A stretch of DNA of 64,000 bases, taken from DASPPM01 sp052143835 (GTDB lineage Bacteria; Pseudomonadota; Alphaproteobacteria; JACZXZ01). Every line of letters starts with the position of its first letter. Within the stretch, counting starts at the first letter, position 1. A program made the translations under genes and the position numbers. Positions 63,953 to 64,000 of the stretch are shown piece after piece. The stretch is taken from contig JBKQRV010000142.1 of NCBI GenBank assembly GCA_052143835.1, positions 11,504-75,503 of the forward strand. Reading direction: 5' to 3'. The notes beneath the pieces were generated by a model that was given only the letters and a program-made list of their open reading frames with translations, was not told where the DNA came from and did not search any database.

Positions 63953-64000
63953 ATGCCCGACACTGGCATTGGCGCGCGCGTACTGCGCAAAGAGGACGCG
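63953..64000 (+). CDS. coxL: Molybdenum hydroxylase large subunit, N-terminal fragment
   Basis: Only 16 codons are visible before the window ends. They read MPDTGIGARVLRKEDA, the conserved start of CoxL-type large subunits (GIGxxVxRKED). AGGGGGAAGTGAC precedes the ATG, so it is translated directly after coxS. The active-site loop lies outside the window, so form I or form II cannot be told. Confidence 0.75.
   Translation, partial: MPDTGIGARVLRKEDA

Overview
The window is high-GC, densely packed bacterial chromosome that reads as an alphaproteobacterium, probably a soil or rhizosphere member of Hyphomicrobiales or Rhodospirillales. Four things support this: direct-repeat LexA boxes of the GAAC-N7-GAAC type before imuA; an imuA-imuB-dnaE2 mutagenesis cassette; an EcfG-type sigma factor beside a NepR-like protein; and an NDUFS4-type complex I accessory subunit. 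The genus cannot be named from the sequence.

Layout. 1-2.2 kb: sugar/glycan genes on the minus strand (methyltransferase, GT2 glycosyltransferase, UDP-glucuronate decarboxylase-like enzyme). 2.3-6 kb: amidohydrolase, TcuA-like flavoprotein and a beta-hydroxyacid dehydrogenase. 6.1-12.6 kb: a TetR regulator leading a complete RND efflux operon. 12.7-16.4 kb: small genes, nicotinamidase, dodecin and MtnA. 16.7-19.3 kb: a two-subunit periplasmic molybdenum hydroxylase. 19.4-25.7 kb: a divergent pair of large signalling genes. 25.8-27.1 kb: DUF2269 membrane protein and a 2OG-Fe(II) oxygenase-like protein with a perfect FNR/FixK box upstream. 27.1-33 kb: the LexA-controlled imuA-imuB-dnaE2 cassette. 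33-46 kb: redox, sulfur, metal-efflux and acetyltransferase genes (OsmC fusion operon, NUDIX, DmeF-like exporter, CysK, SseA, three GNATs, an MFS carrier, MetC, HisI). 46-50 kb: a zincin-like unknown, a 2-hydroxyacid dehydrogenase, a lactonase-like hydrolase and a HemL-like aminotransferase. 50.7-57.6 kb: an M20 peptidase followed by a complete dipeptide-type ABC importer. 57.6-60.6 kb: a toxin-antitoxin pair, two tRNAs, complex I subunit, OmpA protein and O-methyltransferase. 60.6-64 kb: DUF192 protein, NepR-like/EcfG-like pair, and the start of a CO-dehydrogenase-type cluster (coxG, coxS, coxL).

The most promising candidate for an undescribed system is the divergent pair at 19.4-25.7 kb. 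One gene encodes a TPR-S-like/SLOG-like/class III cyclase protein whose usual transition-state Asn is Thr. The other encodes a 1418-residue DUF4062-nSTAND-transmembrane-TPR protein with twelve 48-residue repeats. The domain logic (nucleotide signalling plus STAND NTPase) resembles bacterial conflict and stress-sensing systems, but function is inferred from architecture only.

Other notable points: a G-rich palindromic element inserted in frame inside dnaE2; two nested CACGGAGG palindromic elements; two tandem LexA boxes overlapping the imuA promoter; a FixK/FNR site before an oxygenase; and a transposase relic whose end overlaps the start of a GNAT gene.
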